The position numbers were made by a program, and so were the translations under genes. The notes under the pieces were generated by a model. The model made no database searches. It saw only the letters and a program-made list of their open reading frames with translations, and was not told the origin of the DNA. From positions 1 to 7,604 of the forward strand of contig JAILNT010000232.1 of the NCBI GenBank assembly GCA_024691265.1: a stretch of DNA of 7,604 bases. The letters run 5' to 3'. How positions within the stretch are numbered: position 1 is the first letter of the stretch; every line of letters starts with the position of its first letter. This DNA comes from Treponema sp. (GTDB taxonomy: Bacteria > Spirochaetota > Spirochaetia > Treponematales > Treponemataceae). Below, piece after piece: positions 7,583 through 7,604 of this stretch.

Positions 7583-7599
7583 AGCAATAACTGTGCCAA
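7583..7599 (-). promoter_or_regulatory. Sigma-54 (RpoN) -24/-12 promoter for the sigma factor gene
   Basis: On the - strand the sequence is TTGGCACAGTTATTGCT. It matches the consensus YTGGCACGNNNNTTGCW at every specified position except the G after CAC, which is A. The invariant GG (7597-7596) and GC (7585-7584) are separated by exactly 10 bases. Taking C 7584 as -12, transcription would begin near 7572, leaving a leader of about 45 bases that contains the GGAG site. Such promoters need an AAA+ enhancer-binding activator; its binding sites would lie beyond the right edge of the window. A sigma-70 promoter using TTGGCA as -35 fits poorly, because the nearest good -10 (TATTAT) is only 14 bases away. 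Confidence 0.72.
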
Positions 7600-7604
7600 G
7601 TTTT

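Noticed and set aside
7574..7599. Sigma-70 promoter using TTGGCA as -35 and TATTAT as -10 upstream of the sigma gene
   Set aside because: The spacing is 14 bases, too short for sigma-70, while the same bases fit the sigma-54 consensus with exact spacing.

Overview
The window is AT-rich bacterial chromosome with densely packed core genes and no sign of mobile DNA. I infer a spirochaete, most likely a Treponema-like species. The grounds are the codon and base composition, the style of the DnaE and RecG proteins, and a short second primary-like sigma-70 factor with a sigma-54-type promoter. This placement comes from recall of families, not from a search.

Layout: positions 3-125 look like the 3' end of an unrecognised upstream gene. 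An extended -10 promoter (127-135) lies just after its stop codon. A co-directional + strand cluster follows: dnaE (198-3836, replicative DNA polymerase III alpha subunit), a two-repeat YggT-family membrane protein (3865-4464) and recG (4505-6688, fork-remodelling helicase). The gaps in the cluster are 28 and 40 bases with no visible terminator, so one operon is likely. On the - strand, a 280-residue sigma-70 family factor (6685-7527) converges on recG. The two TAA stop codons lie inside one shared TTAA.

The most interesting element is at the right edge. On the - strand, 56 bases upstream of the sigma start codon, is a near-perfect -24/-12 promoter for sigma-54 (TTGGCAC-N5-TTGCT, GG-N10-GC). 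This suggests that RpoN drives a second sigma factor. The design resembles the RpoN-RpoS cascade of Borrelia, but here the target is a sigma factor with primary-type -35 contacts and altered -10 contacts.

The + strand cluster joins chromosome replication (DnaE, with an apparently intact metal-binding PHP domain) to fork rescue (RecG), with a small membrane protein between them. No RNA genes, CRISPR arrays, insertion sequences or origins were seen. No gene-free stretch exceeds 80 bases.
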